Assembly (NCBI RefSeq): GCF_039534165.1
Contig: NZ_BAAAUX010000014.1
Coordinates: 248,001-312,000, forward strand
Source of the DNA: Saccharopolyspora_D taberi
GTDB lineage: Bacteria > Actinomycetota > Actinomycetes > Mycobacteriales > Pseudonocardiaceae
Reading direction: 5' to 3'
DNA length: 64,000 nucleotides
Part shown: in pieces, positions 7,900-16,164 of the stretch
Layout of the letters: each line of letters opens with the position of its first letter
How positions within the stretch are numbered: the first letter of the stretch is position 1
Notes under the pieces: generated by a model
Told to the model about the DNA's origin: nothing
Databases searched by the model: none
The model's input: the letters and a program-made list of their open reading frames with translations, nothing else
Program-made: the position numbers and the translations under genes

Positions 7900-8291
7900 C
7901 ATGCCTGCCGCAGCTGGCGGTGGGCGTCGCTCCAGATCCCGGCGGGGTCGGCGGTGGCGTGTTCCCAGCGGGTCGAGCGGGTCCGGCCGCGAGGGTGGTA
8001 GTGGCGCATGATCGCGACGTGGTCGGGCAGGCCGACGAACCGTCGCAGCGCCTCGGTGCCGGTCCACACGGCCACTGATCCGGCGCGCCGCTGCCGGGGG
8101 ATCGTCCACAGCCACACGCCGACGGCGCCGTCGAGGGCGGGCCAGGCGCGGCGCAGCCGCAGGCCGGCGCGCACGATGCCGGGCAGGTCGCGGTGGGTGT
8201 TGCTGGTGTAGTCGGTGATGGTCACCAGCACGGGCTGGTCGGTGCCGGCGTCCGGGCCGGGTGACCACCGGGTTCGCAGGAGGAGCACCAC
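7899..8291 (-). CDS. Hypothetical protein, probable dimeric alpha-beta barrel
   Basis: About 130 residues. The C-terminal 110 form a conserved-looking core (LVTITDYTSNTHRDL, GVWLWTIPR, SVAVWTGTEALRRFV, IMRHYHPRG) that resembles small ferredoxin-like barrels such as spheroidene-monooxygenase-like or antibiotic-monooxygenase-like proteins. That likeness is by pattern only. The start is uncertain: the GTG at 8291 is the best in-frame choice but has no good ribosome site. It lies downstream of, and in the same direction as, the hydrolase at 8357-9214, 65 bp apart. Function unknown. Confidence 0.6.
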   Translation of the reverse strand: MVLLLRTRWSPGPDAGTDQPVLVTITDYTSNTHRDLPGIVRAGLRLRRAWPALDGAVGVWLWTIPRQRRAGSVAVWTGTEALRRFVGLPDHVAIMRHYHPRGRTRSTRWEHATADPAGIWSDAHRQLRQA

Positions 8292-8356
8292 CGCACGGTA
8301 CGAGCGCGCAGCGGCCTCGTTCCAGATCCGATTCCGGGTGTTTCGGCTGGGCCAAT

Positions 8357-9214
8357 TCAGGGGTTGGTGAGGAACGCGAGCTCGGCGGCTTCCTGCGGTG
8401 GGATGAAGTGACCGACGCCGGGCAGCACCTGCACGGTCGCGTGCGGTGCGGTGGTGCGGAGCCGCTGCCGGGCGTGGCGGGAGTCGACCATGACGTCGCG
8501 TTCGCCGAGCAGCACGTGCAGGGGCATGGTCAGCCGCCGCAGGGCGGTGTCGTCGAAGACGGGCAGTTTTTCCATCCGGTACCGGTAGTTGCGGCTGACC
8601 AGCCGCACCTGGTCGACGACCGGTCCGGCGAGTTCCGGGGGCAGGGCCGACAGGCCGGGGCCGAGCGTGGTGGTCACCGAGCGGCGTCTGCCCCGTTCGC
8701 CGAGCAGGCCGAGCAGTGCGGTGGTGAGCAGGAAGCCGGTTTTCTGCCTGCCGATCCCGAGGGGGCAGGTCAGCGCGAGGCGCCGCACCCGGCCGGGGCG
8801 GCGGGTGGCGTAGTCCAGGGCGATCCAGCCGCCGAGGGAGATTCCCATGATCGGGGTCTGCTGGATGCCGAGGGCGTCCAGGACGGCGTCGAGCCACCGG
8901 GCGTGCCGGTCGGAGGCCAGCGGCGGCCGGGCCGGTGCGCTGAGGCCGGGTTCGCCGATGAGGTCGACGGCGTGGACGCGGAAGTGCTCGGCCAGGCTGC
9001 TGATCCGGTCGCTCCACTGGGTGGTGTTGGCGCCGGAGCCGTGCAGCAGGACCAGGGGTGGCGCTGTCGCCGGGCCGGAGGTGACGACGAACGTCTCGCC
9101 TTCGGGGGTCGGGATGCGGTGGTGCTGGTTGTCGACCGGCCAGTGCTGCAGCGCGTGCTGGTATTGCTCGCGCAGCAGCCTGGCTCCGGTCTCGGATCGA
9201 TAGATCCCGCGCAT
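8357..9214 (-). CDS. Alpha/beta hydrolase
   Basis: A 285-residue single-domain hydrolase. The oxyanion region is LLHGSGANTTQW near residue 57, the nucleophile elbow GISLGG near 130, the acid in GERDVMVD near 238 and the His in GVGHFIPP near 265, so the triad is complete. There is no signal peptide or membrane segment. The family includes esterases, epoxide hydrolases and C-C hydrolases, and the lid region (about 155-215) gives no clear substrate hint. The ATG at 9214 follows an AGGAAG-like site. It is followed on the same strand by the small barrel protein. Confidence 0.85.
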   Translation of the reverse strand: MRGIYRSETGARLLREQYQHALQHWPVDNQHHRIPTPEGETFVVTSGPATAPPLVLLHGSGANTTQWSDRISSLAEHFRVHAVDLIGEPGLSAPARPPLASDRHARWLDAVLDALGIQQTPIMGISLGGWIALDYATRRPGRVRRLALTCPLGIGRQKTGFLLTTALLGLLGERGRRRSVTTTLGPGLSALPPELAGPVVDQVRLVSRNYRYRMEKLPVFDDTALRRLTMPLHVLLGERDVMVDSRHARQRLRTTAPHATVQVLPGVGHFIPPQEAAELAFLTNP

Positions 9215-9306
9215 GTGCCCGCTTCCTCATCGCTGCTCGATCAGGGACACAACGGAACCTATCACTCCTCAAACTTCCCTATCGATTGATTATGGGTACT
9301 GTTTCG

Positions 9307-9936
9307 TCACTTGAACCAGCCGGCGCGGAAGACCGGGGCCTCCCCGGCGACCGCGCGCCGGCACCAGTCGGCGACCGCGGCCCCCGCCTGCTCGGGGGTG
9401 AGCCGCGAGGTGTCGAGGACCGTCATCGCCCACTCCGGCCCTGGCGTGCGGCCGACCCACCGCTCCCAGCGCATCTCCTCCCAGGAATCGGTGGTGACCG
9501 CCTCCGGGACGTGCCCGGGGTCGGTGGCGTGCGCCCGCAGCCAGGCCGCGAATCCCCGGTGGAGCGGGATCAGCTCCTCGGGTTCCGCTCGCCGCGCGAG
9601 CCGGGCGAGGTGGGTTTCCTCGTCGGCGTCGAGCAGGCACGCGGCGATGTCGATCCGGTCGGCGCTCGGCGCGGCCAGCGCCTCACCGACCGGCACCGGG
9701 TCGCCGGCGAACAGCAGGTGCCTGCCTTCGGCTTCGAGGGCGATCGCGCGCCGCACCGCGGTTTCGACCTGTTGCTGGCGCCAGGCGATGGTCGGCACGG
9801 CCGGGATCGGGCCGAGCGTGAACAGCTCGGCGGTCTCGTAGGTGCTGTCGAGCTGACGGCGCTCGAACAGGTGGCGCGCGTGCAGGCGCGCGGTGGTCTT
9901 GCCGACGCCGGACGCGCCGGAGACGAGCAGCAGCAT
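9307..9936 (-). CDS. P-loop NTPase, small-molecule-kinase-like
   Basis: A 209-residue protein starting directly with a Walker A motif: LLLVSGASGVGKTT at residues 2-15. It belongs to the AAA/shikimate-kinase-like P-loop group. A lid-like Arg-rich segment (HLARLARRAEP) lies near residue 115, and GDPVPVGEAL near 80 may be in the Walker B region, although a textbook hhhhDE is not obvious. It most likely phosphorylates a small molecule or nucleoside; the substrate is unknown. The ATG at 9936 has AAGGAG upstream. A hairpin-rich leader precedes it. Confidence 0.75.
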   Translation of the reverse strand: MLLLVSGASGVGKTTARLHARHLFERRQLDSTYETAELFTLGPIPAVPTIAWRQQQVETAVRRAIALEAEGRHLLFAGDPVPVGEALAAPSADRIDIAACLLDADEETHLARLARRAEPEELIPLHRGFAAWLRAHATDPGHVPEAVTTDSWEEMRWERWVGRTPGPEWAMTVLDTSRLTPEQAGAAVADWCRRAVAGEAPVFRAGWFK

Positions 9937-9952
9937 GGGTTCTCCTTCAGGT

Positions 9953-10034
9953 ATGACTCGACAGGCGCCGAGCGCGGGGCGCGGCGCCGGGACTCGGGGG
10001 CGAGTCAGCTGAGGCGGAAGAAGAACTGCTGCAT
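9953..10034 (-). promoter_or_regulatory. Structured leader of the P-loop gene, with a 9-codon reading frame
   Basis: Read leftward, 10034-10005 encodes MQQFFFRLS then TGA, with three consecutive Phe codons. It is followed by GACTCG that can pair with either of two downstream CGAGTC copies, plus a GGCGCC/GGCGCC stem, ending just before the AAGGAG of the P-loop gene. There is no ribosome site before the mini-ORF and no U-run after the hairpins. A regulatory leader is possible but weakly supported. Confidence 0.3.
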
Positions 10035-10086
10035 CACGCCGGGAAGGCTACGGCGCAGGCGGCCGGGACCTCCACCGATTTTCCGG

Positions 10087-11181
10087 TCACCCCGGCCCGA
10101 TCCGCACGCGGTCGCTGTCCTGATCGGACAGAAACGACGCCACCTGCCCGCCCTGCTCGCCGACCTCGGCGCGCTCGGCGCGAGACATGCGGCGCAGCGG
10201 GGTGACGATCACCGTGCCGTCCTCGACGGTCCAGGTCGCCGAGACCCGGCCGTCGACCAGCACGACCCGGGCTCCGGCGACCGACAGGCCGCGGTGGTCG
10301 TCGTCGACGATCCGGCTGCGGTCGTGGTAGCCGAGCAGCGCGTTGTCGAACGCGGGCAGGAACCGCACCGGCGCGGGCGTGTCCGGCTCGGGGCGTGGTG
10401 CGACGGGCAGGTCGAGCAGTTCCCGGCCGCGTTCGTCGCGGAAGGAGACCAGTTCGCCGCGCAGGGCGGCGACCGCGGCGGGCAGTCCGGCCAGCCCGCA
10501 CCAGGCGCGCAGGTCGGCCGAGGCGGCGGGGCCGAAGGCGGCCAGGTAGCGGCGCACCAGCGCCTGGCCGACGGGGTCGCCGCCGTCGGGGGCGGGCGGG
10601 TCGATGTCGCGGCCCAGCCACGCGGCGAGCGGGAGGTTGCGCACGCCCGCTTTGGTGCGCCACAGGCCGCGCGGCGGCAGCTGCGCCATCGGGATGAGCG
10701 CGGCGACCAGCATCTCCCCCAGCGCCCGCGGCCCGGGTTCGGGCCACCGGTCGGCGAGAGTCCGCGCGAGTTCGCTCATCGAGCGCGGTTGGCCGTCGGC
10801 CATCACCTCCCGGCCCGCGGCGGCGAGCGCGTCGAGGTCGGTTCCGGCTAGCTCCTGGCGGTAGGTGCCGAGCACGCGCTGGCGCAGCATGGGGTCGTGG
10901 CGGGCGCGCCAGGCCACGGCGTCGTCGGCGGTGACGAGGTGGACGGTGCGGCGCATCAGGTGGGTGCGCACGACGTGCCGCCCGGTCAGCAGGTCCGACA
11001 GCGCGGCCGGGGTGAATCCGCGCAGCCGCGACCACAGAGCGACGAACGGTTCCTGGGGTTCCTGCGCCTGCAGGCCGCACAGGTGCGCGACGGCGTCGAG
11101 GGCGGGCATGTCGGCGCGGTCGAGCAGCAGTTGCCGGGCCAGCGTCGCGCGGTTGAGCGTCCGGGTGTCCAGAACGGTCAT
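10087..11181 (-). CDS. Winged-helix DNA-binding protein, AlkZ-like (HTH_42) family
   Basis: A 364-residue protein of the family that includes the DNA glycosylase AlkZ, which unhooks interstrand cross-links. The family's catalytic Gln-x-Gln is visible as LQAQEP near residue 36. The N-terminal RTLNRATLARQLLL and VRTHLMRRTVHLV are typical, and LPAFDNALLGYHDRSRI near 275 is the conserved C-terminal signature. The ATG at 11181 lies in an ATGA overlap with the stop of the DinB-like gene, so the two are co-translated. Many members of this large actinomycete family are not proven glycosylases, so repair activity is inferred. Confidence 0.82.
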   Translation of the reverse strand: MTVLDTRTLNRATLARQLLLDRADMPALDAVAHLCGLQAQEPQEPFVALWSRLRGFTPAALSDLLTGRHVVRTHLMRRTVHLVTADDAVAWRARHDPMLRQRVLGTYRQELAGTDLDALAAAGREVMADGQPRSMSELARTLADRWPEPGPRALGEMLVAALIPMAQLPPRGLWRTKAGVRNLPLAAWLGRDIDPPAPDGGDPVGQALVRRYLAAFGPAASADLRAWCGLAGLPAAVAALRGELVSFRDERGRELLDLPVAPRPEPDTPAPVRFLPAFDNALLGYHDRSRIVDDDHRGLSVAGARVVLVDGRVSATWTVEDGTVIVTPLRRMSRAERAEVGEQGGQVASFLSDQDSDRVRIGPG

Positions 11182-11747
11182 CGGGCGGGGCTGGTCCTTT
11201 CCGCGTCGAGCGTCTCGCGCAGGATGTCGGCGTGCCCGGCGTGCTGCGCGGTTTCGGCGATGACGTGCGCCAGCACCCGCCGCGCGCTGTAGACCGCTCC
11301 GGGCTCGTTCCAGGGCGCTTCGGGCAGCGGCTGGGTGGCCGACAGGTCGGGCACGGCGGTGATGATCTCTTCGCTGCGGACCGCGATGCGCTCGTAGCGC
11401 TCCAGGATCGGGGCCAGGGTGTCTCCGGGCCGCATCAGGAAGTCGTTTTGGTAGTCCTGCGCCCACTGCGGGATCTCGCGGGCGGTGCCTGCTCCGAGGT
11501 CGGCCCAGGTGACGCCGTCGGGCAGGTCGTAGAGCATCGCCGAGGGGCCTTCGGCGACGAACCGCAGCCAGGTGTCCTCCATGGACGCGACGTGTTTGAT
11601 CAGCCCGCCCAGGCACAGCGCGCTGACCGTGGGGCGCAGGCCGGCCTGCTCGTCGGTGAGCCCGCGGACGCTGCCGGTCAGGGCGGCGCGCGCGTCGGCG
11701 AGCTGGGCGAGCAGGTCGGCGTGCTCGGGCGAGGGTGGTGTGGTCAT
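11178..11747 (-). CDS. DinB/DUF664-family protein
   Basis: A 189-residue four-helix-bundle protein of the DinB superfamily. LLAQLADARAALTGSVRGL opens helix 1; LGGLIKHVASMEDTW supplies the first metal-type His; HVIAETAQHAGHADILRE at the C-terminus has the HxxxH-type pair. In relatives these bind a metal and some act as thiol-dependent transferases (mycothiol or bacillithiol); the reaction here is unknown. The ATG at 11747 has GGAGA upstream. It overlaps the AlkZ-like gene, a pairing consistent with detoxification or DNA-damage response, though this is inference. Confidence 0.82.
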   Translation of the reverse strand: MTTPPSPEHADLLAQLADARAALTGSVRGLTDEQAGLRPTVSALCLGGLIKHVASMEDTWLRFVAEGPSAMLYDLPDGVTWADLGAGTAREIPQWAQDYQNDFLMRPGDTLAPILERYERIAVRSEEIITAVPDLSATQPLPEAPWNEPGAVYSARRVLAHVIAETAQHAGHADILRETLDAERTSPAR

Positions 11748-11929
11748 GGTCTCCGGTCCCTTCCGGTCGTCGTCGGGTGCGGACGCACGATCGCAGGGCA
11801 GGAGGTCAGGGCATGTCCTCGTTGCGGGGTGGGATTCGGACCGGGATCGGCCAGCGCCACGGCTCCCGGGAGTCCTGGCCCTTTTCCCGTGGTGTGCGGG
11901 TGATCCGGGCCCGCGCACCACGGGTGTGG

Positions 11930-13105
11930 TCAGGCGAGGTAGTTCTCCAGGGCGTCGGCGCCGGCGGGTGCCCCGCCGCAGCGGCGCAGTTCGGCCTTCA
12001 TGTCGGCCAGGCGGGCGCGGATGCCCTCGTCGTGGGCGACCTCGTCGACGGCGCTGCGCAGCAGCTCGGCGGTGACCTCCTCGGTGACCAGCTTGCGGCC
12101 CAGCCCGAGTTCCTCGAGGCGGCCCGCATTGAGGGCCTGTTCGGGCATCTGCGGCACGGCCACCACGGGCACCCCGAAGTAGAGCGCTTCCATCGTGGAG
12201 TTCATGCCGGTGTGCGACAGGAACGCGTCGGCCCGGCGCAGCACGGCAGGCTGCGGGAAGGACTCGCGCACGTCGAAGTTCGCCGGGATCGGGCCGAGGT
12301 CGGCGACGTCGACGTGGCGGCCGATGGACATCGCCACGTGCCAGGGGCTGTCGGCGAAGGCCCGCAGGCACATCCGGTAGAAGTCCGCGCGGTGGTTGAA
12401 CGCGGTGCCCAGCGAGATGAACAGCAGCGGCTTGCCGGGGTCGCGGGGCTGCCAGGTCTGCTCGGCGCGGCGGCCCAGCAGCGGGCCGAGGAACCGGAAC
12501 CGGTCGTCGAAGGTCTCGCCCGCGAGCTGGAAGGAGCGCGACACGAACGACAGGTTCAGGTCGGCCGCGACACCGTTGACCACCTCGGGTGTGGTGGTGG
12601 ATCCGTATTCGGCGGCCAGCTCCGCGAATTGCTCGTTGAAGCCGGCGAACACGGACATGTCGATATCGGCGGGCGCGGCCTGGGCCTGCAGCGAGAACTC
12701 GTCGTTGGAGGCGAAGCTCGGGTGCAGCGCGACCTGCGGGAGGTCGAGGTGTTCGGCCGCGATCCGGCCCATCAGCGACATGAAGTCATAGCAGACGGCG
12801 TCGGGTGTCTCGCGGCGGAAATGCTCGGTCAGAATCGGCAGGGCGCGGCGGGTGCTGTCGAGCATGAACTCGAACATCGTGCGGATCGCCTCGGTCGACA
12901 TCGAGCCGCTGGCGGGCGGCACCGGAATGTCGTCGAAAGGCAGGTCGAGGATTTCGGCGCCGCTGTCGGCGAGATCGCCCAGGTCCTTGGCGCGGCTGGC
13001 GTAGGTGACCCGGTGTCCGCGCCGCAGCAGTTCCTCGACGAGCGGCAGGGTCGGATTGATGTGCCCGGTGGCGGGGATGCAGACGAATGCGAAGTGCTTT
13101 TTCAT
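11930..13105 (-). CDS. Macrolide-type UDP-glycosyltransferase (GT1 family)
   Basis: A 391-residue GT1 enzyme of the MGT/OleD type that inactivates macrolides and flavonoids by glucosylation. The N-terminal acceptor domain starts FAFVCIPATGHINPTLPLV, with the conserved HINP. The C-terminal donor domain has LLFISLGTAFN near 235 and the HTGMNSTMEALYFGVP sugar-nucleotide motif near 310-325 (the usual HGGxxS with Thr for Gly). The ATG at 13105 is a clean start. It stands alone in a 180-bp upstream gap, with no biosynthetic cluster nearby, so self-protection or xenobiotic glycosylation is more likely than antibiotic synthesis. Confidence 0.88.
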   Translation of the reverse strand: MKKHFAFVCIPATGHINPTLPLVEELLRRGHRVTYASRAKDLGDLADSGAEILDLPFDDIPVPPASGSMSTEAIRTMFEFMLDSTRRALPILTEHFRRETPDAVCYDFMSLMGRIAAEHLDLPQVALHPSFASNDEFSLQAQAAPADIDMSVFAGFNEQFAELAAEYGSTTTPEVVNGVAADLNLSFVSRSFQLAGETFDDRFRFLGPLLGRRAEQTWQPRDPGKPLLFISLGTAFNHRADFYRMCLRAFADSPWHVAMSIGRHVDVADLGPIPANFDVRESFPQPAVLRRADAFLSHTGMNSTMEALYFGVPVVAVPQMPEQALNAGRLEELGLGRKLVTEEVTAELLRSAVDEVAHDEGIRARLADMKAELRRCGGAPAGADALENYLA

Positions 13106-13287
13106 GGTTCCTCACGTGCGGCCGAGAACGCGTCGGTGCGTCTTCTGGTTCCGATTGTCCTGATGATCGGCCGCCGCCGACATGTGTCGAAAACAACGTG
13201 GATTTCCGCGGCGGAATAGTGACCGTGGCGGAATGTCGCAAATGACTGTCGGCACTCGGTTGCCGGGGATTGCGCGAAACGGAGCAA

Positions 13288-14052
13288 TCACGGCCGGGTG
13301 AGCACGACCGGCCCGTTGCCGGTGATGGCCACGGTGTGTTCGACGTGCGCGGCCCGGCCGCCGTCGGCGGTGCGCACGGTCCAGCCGTCGTCGGCGTCGG
13401 CGACCGCGTCGCCTCCGGCGAGCAGCATCGGTTCGAGAGCCAGGACCATGCCCGGCCGCAGCGGGGTGCCGCGTCCGGCACGGCCTTCGTTGGGCACGAA
13501 CGGCGCTTCGTGCATCTCGCGCCCGATGCCGTGACCGCCCAAGGAGGCGGGCATGCCGTAGCCGGCGCTGCGGCCCACCAGCCCGATGGCGTGGGAGATG
13601 TCACCGAGCCTGCCGCCTGGGCGCGCGGCGGCGATGCCGTCATCGAGGGCCTGCTGGGTGGTGCGGATCAGGTCGAGGTCGCCGGGGCGGGCGGTGCCGA
13701 CGGTGAAGGTGATCGCGGCGTCGGCGCACCAGCCGTCGACGCGGGCGCCGCAGTCGATGCTGACGAGGTCGCCGTCGGCGAGGCGGCCGGGGCCGGGGAT
13801 GCCGTGCACGACGGCGTCGTTGACCGACGCGCAGACCACGCCGGGAAACGGGGTCGGCGCCCAGTTCGGGCGGTAGCCGAGGAACAGCGGCTCCGCGCCC
13901 GCCTCGCCGATGACCGTCCGCGCGAGGTCGTCGAGCTCGCGAAGGCTGGTGCCGACCGCGGCGTGCTCGCGCGTGGCGGCCAGCGCGGCGGCCACGACGC
14001 GCCCGGCCTGGCGTATGGCGTCGAGTTCGGCGGCGGTCTTGAGTTCGATCAC
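13288..14052 (-). CDS. map: Type I methionyl aminopeptidase
   Basis: A 254-residue enzyme removing the N-terminal Met from nascent proteins. All five metal ligands are visible: Asp in SIDCGA, Asp in GWCADAAITF, His in GGHGIGREMHEAP, Glu in LALEPML and Glu in AHVEHTVAI. It lacks an N-terminal zinc-finger extension. It is divergent from an XRE-type regulator, with a near-palindromic operator in the 49-bp gap. That suggests it is a second, regulated map copy distinct from the housekeeping one usually found in the ribosomal operon; this is inference since the rest of the genome is not visible. Confidence 0.93.
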   Translation of the reverse strand: MIELKTAAELDAIRQAGRVVAAALAATREHAAVGTSLRELDDLARTVIGEAGAEPLFLGYRPNWAPTPFPGVVCASVNDAVVHGIPGPGRLADGDLVSIDCGARVDGWCADAAITFTVGTARPGDLDLIRTTQQALDDGIAAARPGGRLGDISHAIGLVGRSAGYGMPASLGGHGIGREMHEAPFVPNEGRAGRGTPLRPGMVLALEPMLLAGGDAVADADDGWTVRTADGGRAAHVEHTVAITGNGPVVLTRP

Positions 14053-14071
14053 GGTCGCTCCCGACGTTCCG

Positions 14072-14094
14072 AATACTTATACCGGTATTAGTAT
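14072..14094. promoter_or_regulatory. Imperfect palindrome between map and XRE regulator
   Basis: AATACTTATACCGGTATTAGTAT spans the gap and is nearly palindromic around ACCGGT; arms ATAC and GTAT recur. It overlaps the likely promoters of both divergent genes. Binding by the adjacent XRE protein is the natural inference. Confidence 0.7.
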
Positions 14095-14101
14095 CACGAG
14101 C

Positions 14102-14380
14102 ATGGTGCGTGTTCCGTTGAGCCAGCACGAGCGGGAACGAGGCGAACAGCTCGGCCGGATCCTGCGCGAGGCCCGCGGCCCGCGCAGCATGGTCGAGGTC
14201 GCCGGCCGCTCGGGCCTGTCGGTGGAGACCCTGCGCAAGATCGAGAAGGGCCGGATCCCCACCCCGGCGTTCTTCACCGTCGCCGCCATCGCCGAGGCCG
14301 TCGGCCTGTCCCTGGACGACCTGCGCGCCCAGGTCGACACCACCGAGCCCCAACCGGACCAGCCACCGCTGTCGGCCTGA
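14102..14380 (+). CDS. XRE-family helix-turn-helix regulator
   Basis: A 92-residue protein made of one HTH domain (residues about 12-70). EQLGRILREARG begins helix 1, SMVEVAGRSGLSVETLRKIE is the HTH, and FTVAAIAEAVGLSLDDL closes it. The short acidic, Pro-rich tail has no ligand domain. The ATG at 14102 starts 8 bases after the palindrome, so the transcript may be leaderless or very short-leadered. Divergence from map suggests it controls that gene and itself. Confidence 0.85.
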   Translation: MVRVPLSQHERERGEQLGRILREARGPRSMVEVAGRSGLSVETLRKIEKGRIPTPAFFTVAAIAEAVGLSLDDLRAQVDTTEPQPDQPPLSA

Positions 14381-14383
14381 CCC

Positions 14384-14638
14384 TCACCGGCGCGCCCAGG
14401 CGAGCATCCCGCGCTTGGTGACCGCCAGCGGCGTGGCGAACCGCGCCGCCGCAGCGCGGGCCGCCTGCTCGGGCAGGCCGCGGCCACGCAGGAACAACGC
14501 GACCGCGTCCCGGTCGGGCAACCGCACCAGCGGCCCGTCCCACCGCAGCACTTCGACATCGCCGAACACGCGCCGCAGCCCGGGCCGGTTCGCCGCGAAC
14601 CAGCGGGCGACGGCCCGGTTCGGGTGACCGGCGATGTC
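14384..14638 (-). pseudogene. C-terminal fragment of a SAM-dependent methyltransferase
   Basis: Read leftward, this fragment ends with a typical actinomycete methyltransferase tail: VLRWDGPLVRLPDRDAV, then RGRGLPEQAA, then TPLAVTKRGMLAWARR and a stop. The preceding residues (VARWFAANRPGLRRVFGDVE) do not lead from a SAM-binding fold. The long open frame beyond 14640 is antisense to other sequence and is not a real protein. The missing N-terminal half appears on the opposite strand immediately to the right. Confidence 0.6.
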
Positions 14639-14874
14639 CACGGGATCGTGGCGCGGCGGTTCGCCGCGGCCGGGCTGCGGCGGGTGCTCGACATCGGCGG
14701 GGGTGACGGGACGCTGGCCGGCAGCAGGGTGCGGGCGGTGGTGGTCGACCGGGCGGGACATCTGGTGCGGGCGCCGCGGCTGGCGATGCGCGGGCGCTGG
14801 CGTTCGCCGACGGTACAGCGGCGTTGTGGATGCTCTACCACCTGCCGGATCCGGTGGTGGCGCTGGCCGCACGG
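14624..14874 (+). pseudogene. N-terminal fragment of a SAM-dependent methyltransferase, frameshifted
   Basis: From GTG at 14624 the frame reads VARRFAAAGLRRVLDIGGGDGTLA, a SAM-binding motif I (the usual VLDxGxGxG). A one-base shift near 14790 restores ALAFADGTAALWMLYHLPDP, the family's motif II region. The gene then stops abruptly at the 3' end of rtcB. It is head-to-head with the C-terminal fragment, so the two halves are inverted relative to each other. Confidence 0.6.
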
Positions 14875-16059
14875 TCAGCCCTTCACGCAGACCACCTGCT
14901 TGAGGTGGGCGACCACCTCCACCAGATCGGACTGGGCCTCGATCACCGCGTTGATGTCCTTGTAGGCGGCCGGGATCTCGTCGACGACCCCGGCGTCCTT
15001 GCGGCACTCCACGCCCTCGGTCTGGGCGGCCAGGTCCCGCTCGGTGAACGCCTTGCGCGCCTTGGTCCGCGACATCCGCCGCCCCGCCCCGTGCGAGGCC
15101 GAGGTGAACGACTCGGCGTTGCCCAGCCCACGCACGATGTAGGACCCGGTGCCCATGCTGCCCGGGATGATGCCCAGCTCCCCGCTGCCCGCGCGGATCG
15201 CGCCCTTGCGGGTCACCAGCACGTCGACACCGTCGTAGGTCTCCTCGCTGACGTAGTTGTGGTGGCACGAGATCGGCTCGTCGAACCGCGTGCCCGGCAC
15301 CGTGTCGGCCAGCGCCTTCTGCACCAGCGACACCATCACCGCCCGGTTGCGGCGCGCGTACTCCTGGGCCCAGAACAGGTCCCGCCGGTAGTGCCGCATC
15401 TGCGGGGTGTCCGCGACGAACACCGCCAGCTCCCGGTCCGGCAGGTCGGCGTTGTGCGGCAGCTTCTTGGCGATCTCGATGTGCCGCTCGGCCAGCTCCT
15501 TGCCGATGTTGCGCGACCCCGAGTGCAGCATCAGCCACACCCGCCCCGCGTCCGGCCCGCCCTGCTCCAGGCACACCTCGATGAAGTGGTTGCCGCCGCC
15601 GAGGCTGCCCATCTGTGCCAGCGCCCGCTCCCGCCGGTTCTGCACGTCGGGGTGCAGCGAGGAGAACCCGTCCCAGAACCTGTCCCATCCGCTGTCGACA
15701 CCCCGCGGATCGACCGGCGTCTCGTGCATGCTGAACCCGACGGGCACCGCCGCTTCGATCCGCCGCCGCAGCCGCGACAGGTCGTCGGGCAGGTCCGTGG
15801 CGGTCAACGACGTGCGCACCGCGCTCATCCCGCACCCGATGTCCACGCCGACCGCCGACGGCGACACCGCGTCGCGCATGGCGATCACACTGCCCACGGT
15901 CGCCCCCTTGCCCAGGTGCACGTCCGGCATCACCGCCACCCCGTGCACCCACGGCAGATCGGCGATGTTGCGCAACTGCTGCATCGCCGCCTGCTCGACC
16001 TCGCGCGGATTGGCCCACATGCGGATGGGAACCCTGCTTCCCTCCACCGTGGTGAACAC
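14875..16059 (-). CDS. rtcB: RtcB-family RNA-splicing ligase
   Basis: A 394-residue RNA ligase joining 2',3'-cyclic-phosphate (or 3'-phosphate) and 5'-OH ends with GTP and Mn2+; known members heal broken tRNA. Conserved blocks are all present: MPDVHLGKGATVGSV, GVDIGCGM (metal Asp and Cys), GGGNHFIE, HSGSRNIG, HHNYVSEE, GSMGTGSYIVRG and SHGAGRRMSR, whose His takes the GMP. The start is GTG at 16059, 5 bases after AGGAGG; a longer in-frame start would lie in the leader. There is no RtcA cyclase, RtcR or archease nearby. A peptide-plus-terminator leader precedes it. Confidence 0.95.
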   Translation of the reverse strand: MFTTVEGSRVPIRMWANPREVEQAAMQQLRNIADLPWVHGVAVMPDVHLGKGATVGSVIAMRDAVSPSAVGVDIGCGMSAVRTSLTATDLPDDLSRLRRRIEAAVPVGFSMHETPVDPRGVDSGWDRFWDGFSSLHPDVQNRRERALAQMGSLGGGNHFIEVCLEQGGPDAGRVWLMLHSGSRNIGKELAERHIEIAKKLPHNADLPDRELAVFVADTPQMRHYRRDLFWAQEYARRNRAVMVSLVQKALADTVPGTRFDEPISCHHNYVSEETYDGVDVLVTRKGAIRAGSGELGIIPGSMGTGSYIVRGLGNAESFTSASHGAGRRMSRTKARKAFTERDLAAQTEGVECRKDAGVVDEIPAAYKDINAVIEAQSDLVEVVAHLKQVVCVKG

Positions 16060-16103
16060 ATCGACCTCCTGACACCGGCCACCGGAGTGGACGAACAAAA
16101 GCA

Positions 16104-16144
16104 ACAGCCGCCCGAAAATCCCCTGCGGGGCCTCGGGCGGCTGT
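16104..16144 (-). terminator. Attenuator-type terminator in the rtcB leader
   Basis: Read leftward, a perfect 12-bp stem (16144-16133 with 16115-16104) encloses a second 4-bp C4/G4 stem and is followed by TGCTTTTGTT. It sits 45 bp before the rtcB start codon, in the rtcB direction, and downstream of a small reading frame. The left part of its 5' arm (CCGAGGC) is complementary to GCCTCGG inside that frame, so the terminator could be replaced by an antiterminator. Confidence 0.75.
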
Positions 16145-16164
16145 CCTGGAAAGACCGGAACTGC

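Noticed and set aside
14072..14094. A dif-like chromosome resolution site at the skew switch
   Set aside because: The sequence is a repressor-type palindrome around ACCGGT and does not match the actinobacterial dif pattern.
14384..16075. A 563-codon minus-strand open frame
   Set aside because: Most of it is an antisense-phase shadow of rtcB with Gly/Arg-rich nonsense composition; only the last 80 or so codons are a real protein fragment.
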